Assembly: GCA_018830365.1 (NCBI GenBank)
Contig: JAHJSK010000067.1
Coordinates: 1 to 5,260 of the forward strand
DNA length: 5,260 bases
Origin: Patescibacteria group bacterium
Lineage (GTDB): Bacteria > Patescibacteriota > Minisyncoccia > Minisyncoccales > CG1-02-41-26
Direction: 5' to 3'
In this document: in pieces, positions 3,689-5,260 of the stretch
How the letters are laid out: the number at the start of each line of letters is the position of its first letter
Position numbering within the stretch: the first letter of the stretch is position 1
Made by a program: the position numbers and the translations under genes
The notes under the pieces: model-generated
What the model saw: only the letters and a program-made list of their open reading frames with translations
Database searches by the model: none
Told to the model about the DNA's origin: nothing

Positions 3689-5260
3689 ATGGATACTTTA
3701 AAAAGAATTATAGCGAGCATTACTATTTTTGCTTTAATGGGAATGCTTGCGCCTGTAAGTGTTGCACAAGCTCTTACAGCTGATGAGTTGCAAGCCCAAA
3801 TTGTGGCTTTGCAAGCTACTTTACTTGAATTAACACAGCAATTAGCCACGATTCAAGGAACAACAACTCCTGCGACAACATTCACAGGTTGCGCAATTGC
3901 TTCCTTTACCAGAAACCTTGCTGTAAGAAGCACAGGGGACGATGTTAAATGTCTTCAAGTTATTTTGAACAGCAACGCTGACACCAAAGTAGCTGAAACA
4001 GGCGCTGGCTCTCCTGGAAATGAGACCACCTACTTTGGCGCAAAAACCAAGGCAGGAGTTGTCAAATTTCAGGAAAAATACGCTGACACAATTTTGGCTT
4101 CTTATGGTTTAACCACTGGAACCGGTTTTGTTGGCGTAACAACCAGAGCTAAATTAAACGAGCTCTTAGACATTGTTGTCCCAACCACCCCAACCACTCC
4201 AACCACAACCACAACTACATCCACTACTACCACAGGATTGACTGTTGCTTTAGCTTCCAATAGCCCAATTGCTGGCACTGTTGTAGCTGGTCAAGCCATT
4301 GCTGACCTTGCTCGCTTTACATTTACTGGCAACAACACGGTAACTTCATTGAAATTAAAGAGAATTGGAGTTTCCGAAGATGCCACTTTGAGCAATGTTT
4401 ATTTGTATGACGGCAACACCAGAATTACTGACACTGCCACTGTTTCTAACGGCGTTTTGACCTTTGCCAACGCATCTGGTCTTTTCACTGTGAACGGCGA
4501 CAAGACAATTTCAGTAAAATCTGACATTGCCACCGGCTCTACTGGTCAGACCGTTGGTGTAGCTTTAATGGCTGCTACTGACATAGTTCCGACCGTAAGC
4601 GGTAATTTTCCAATTAATGGAAACACCATGACTGTGGCTACAGCCAACTTGGCAACCGTAGTTGTGGGAACTGTGCTTCCTTCCTCTAATACCACGGTTA
4701 ATGCCGGCACTATGAACTACACTGTGTTCTCTGCCCCATTAACTATTGGCGTTCGCTCTATTAATTTGAGCAATGTTGCGCTCAAGCTTATTGGATCTGT
4801 AACAACCGATGCTTTGGCTAATGTCAAGCTTTACATTAATGGCGTTCAGGCCGGAACCGCAACTACTATTGATGCCAATGGTAATGTTGCTTTTGATTTA
4901 TCAGCTGCTCCAGTTGTTATTCAAAGTGGCAGCGCTACTTTGGAAGTAAGAGCAGATGTAGTCAAAGGTTCTAGCCGCAATTTCAGCCTTTCATTGCAGA
5001 ATGTTGCCGACCTTGTAGTGGTTGATTCCAATTACAATGTCAACATTGCTGCAACTGGAATTCCTGCTACCACCGCTACTGTAAGCGTTAAAGCTGGTTC
5101 AGTTGCTGTTTCCTTAGATCCAACCTTTAGCGTTACCACTGTTACTGGCGGCATTGCTAATGCGCCTTTGGCCAAATATAGTTTTAAGGCATACGGCGAA
5201 GATGTAAAAATTTCCTACTTGGATATTACACCTTCTCGAAATTTGGATAATGTGGCTTTA
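3689..5260 (+). CDS. Secreted peptidoglycan-binding, S-layer/adhesin-like protein, 5' part
   Basis: The first 524 codons are present and the frame is open to the window edge. A signal peptide (1-28, basic D-T-L-K-R, hydrophobic core, likely cut after A-Q-A) is followed by a short coiled coil (about 29-57, rich in L and Q). Next comes a PG_binding_1-type domain (about 66-160) with C68 and C88 placed as in the disulfide-type versions, and the motifs S-x-G-D-D-V-K-C-L-Q, G-A-G-S-P-G-N-E-T-T-Y-F-G and K-A-G-V-V-K-F-Q-E-K-Y. A Thr/Pro linker (165-183) leads to Ig-like beta repeats beginning near 184, 322 and 466. Together this suggests a cell-wall-anchored surface protein, perhaps the S-layer. The gene uses more G and C than its neighbours and favours ACC, GCT and GGC, consistent with high expression. 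There is no Shine-Dalgarno; the ATG is chosen because the signal peptide starts there. Confidence 0.9.
   Translation, partial: MDTLKRIIASITIFALMGMLAPVSVAQALTADELQAQIVALQATLLELTQQLATIQGTTTPATTFTGCAIASFTRNLAVRSTGDDVKCLQVILNSNADTKVAETGAGSPGNETTYFGAKTKAGVVKFQEKYADTILASYGLTTGTGFVGVTTRAKLNELLDIVVPTTPTTPTTTTTTSTTTTGLTVALASNSPIAGTVVAGQAIADLARFTFTGNNTVTSLKLKRIGVSEDATLSNVYLYDGNTRITDTATVSNGVLTFANASGLFTVNGDKTISVKSDIATGSTGQTVGVALMAATDIVPTVSGNFPINGNTMTVATANLATVVVGTVLPSSNTTVNAGTMNYTVFSAPLTIGVRSINLSNVALKLIGSVTTDALANVKLYINGVQAGTATTIDANGNVAFDLSAAPVVIQSGSATLEVRADVVKGSSRNFSLSLQNVADLVVVDSNYNVNIAATGIPATTATVSVKAGSVAVSLDPTFSVTTVTGGIANAPLAKYSFKAYGEDVKISYLDITPSRNLDNVAL

Overview
The window looks like AT-rich DNA from a candidate phyla radiation (Patescibacteria, Parcubacteria-like) bacterium. 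Three things point there: the domain order of the surface protein at the right end (signal peptide, short coiled coil, disulfide-type peptidoglycan-binding domain, Thr/Pro linker, Ig-like beta repeats), the small membrane protein beside it with a P-x-x-E-W-V motif near its N-terminus, and spacers full of short AT-rich tandem repeats. TGA ends recO, so there is no sign of a recoded TGA. No BLAST or HMM search was possible; names rest on reading the proteins.

Left part, minus strand (1-1107): an extended -10 promoter drives recO (DNA repair; OB fold plus C4 zinc finger). The recO stop overlaps by ATGA the start of what looks like a ZIP-family metal transporter. That gene is broken: it frameshifts in a T run, keeps ZIP-like sequence for about 15 more residues, then stops where foreign-looking sequence begins (positions 1 to about 163). 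That flank carries a 14-bp direct repeat and may be the end of an inserted element.

Middle part (1108-2628): a gene-free stretch with two terminator-like hairpins is followed by a compact plus-strand cluster of three small genes (69, 52 and 68 codons). Each is preceded by the same 10-base Shine-Dalgarno sequence AAGGAGGTGA, a full match to the usual 16S tail, while no other gene here has a visible Shine-Dalgarno. The first and third proteins share the spacing C-x8-C-x2-C. The cluster ends in a hairpin holding the last stop codon and then an intrinsic terminator. I do not recognise these genes; they are the best candidates for something undescribed. A repeat-rich spacer follows.

Right part (2629-5260): a single-pass membrane protein with a coiled-coil exterior (anti-sigma/DUF5667-like by layout), a hairpin-rich spacer bounded by an 11-bp direct repeat, then the first 524 codons of a secreted, probably S-layer-like or adhesin, peptidoglycan-binding protein that runs off the window.

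One theme crosses the window. Nearly every spacer holds tandem repeats of exactly 7 bp (CTCAAAA, AATTCAT/AATTCAC, CTAAACT, AATTTAG), and four degenerate units also lie inside recO. Arrays sit just downstream of -10-like boxes and just upstream of three gene starts.
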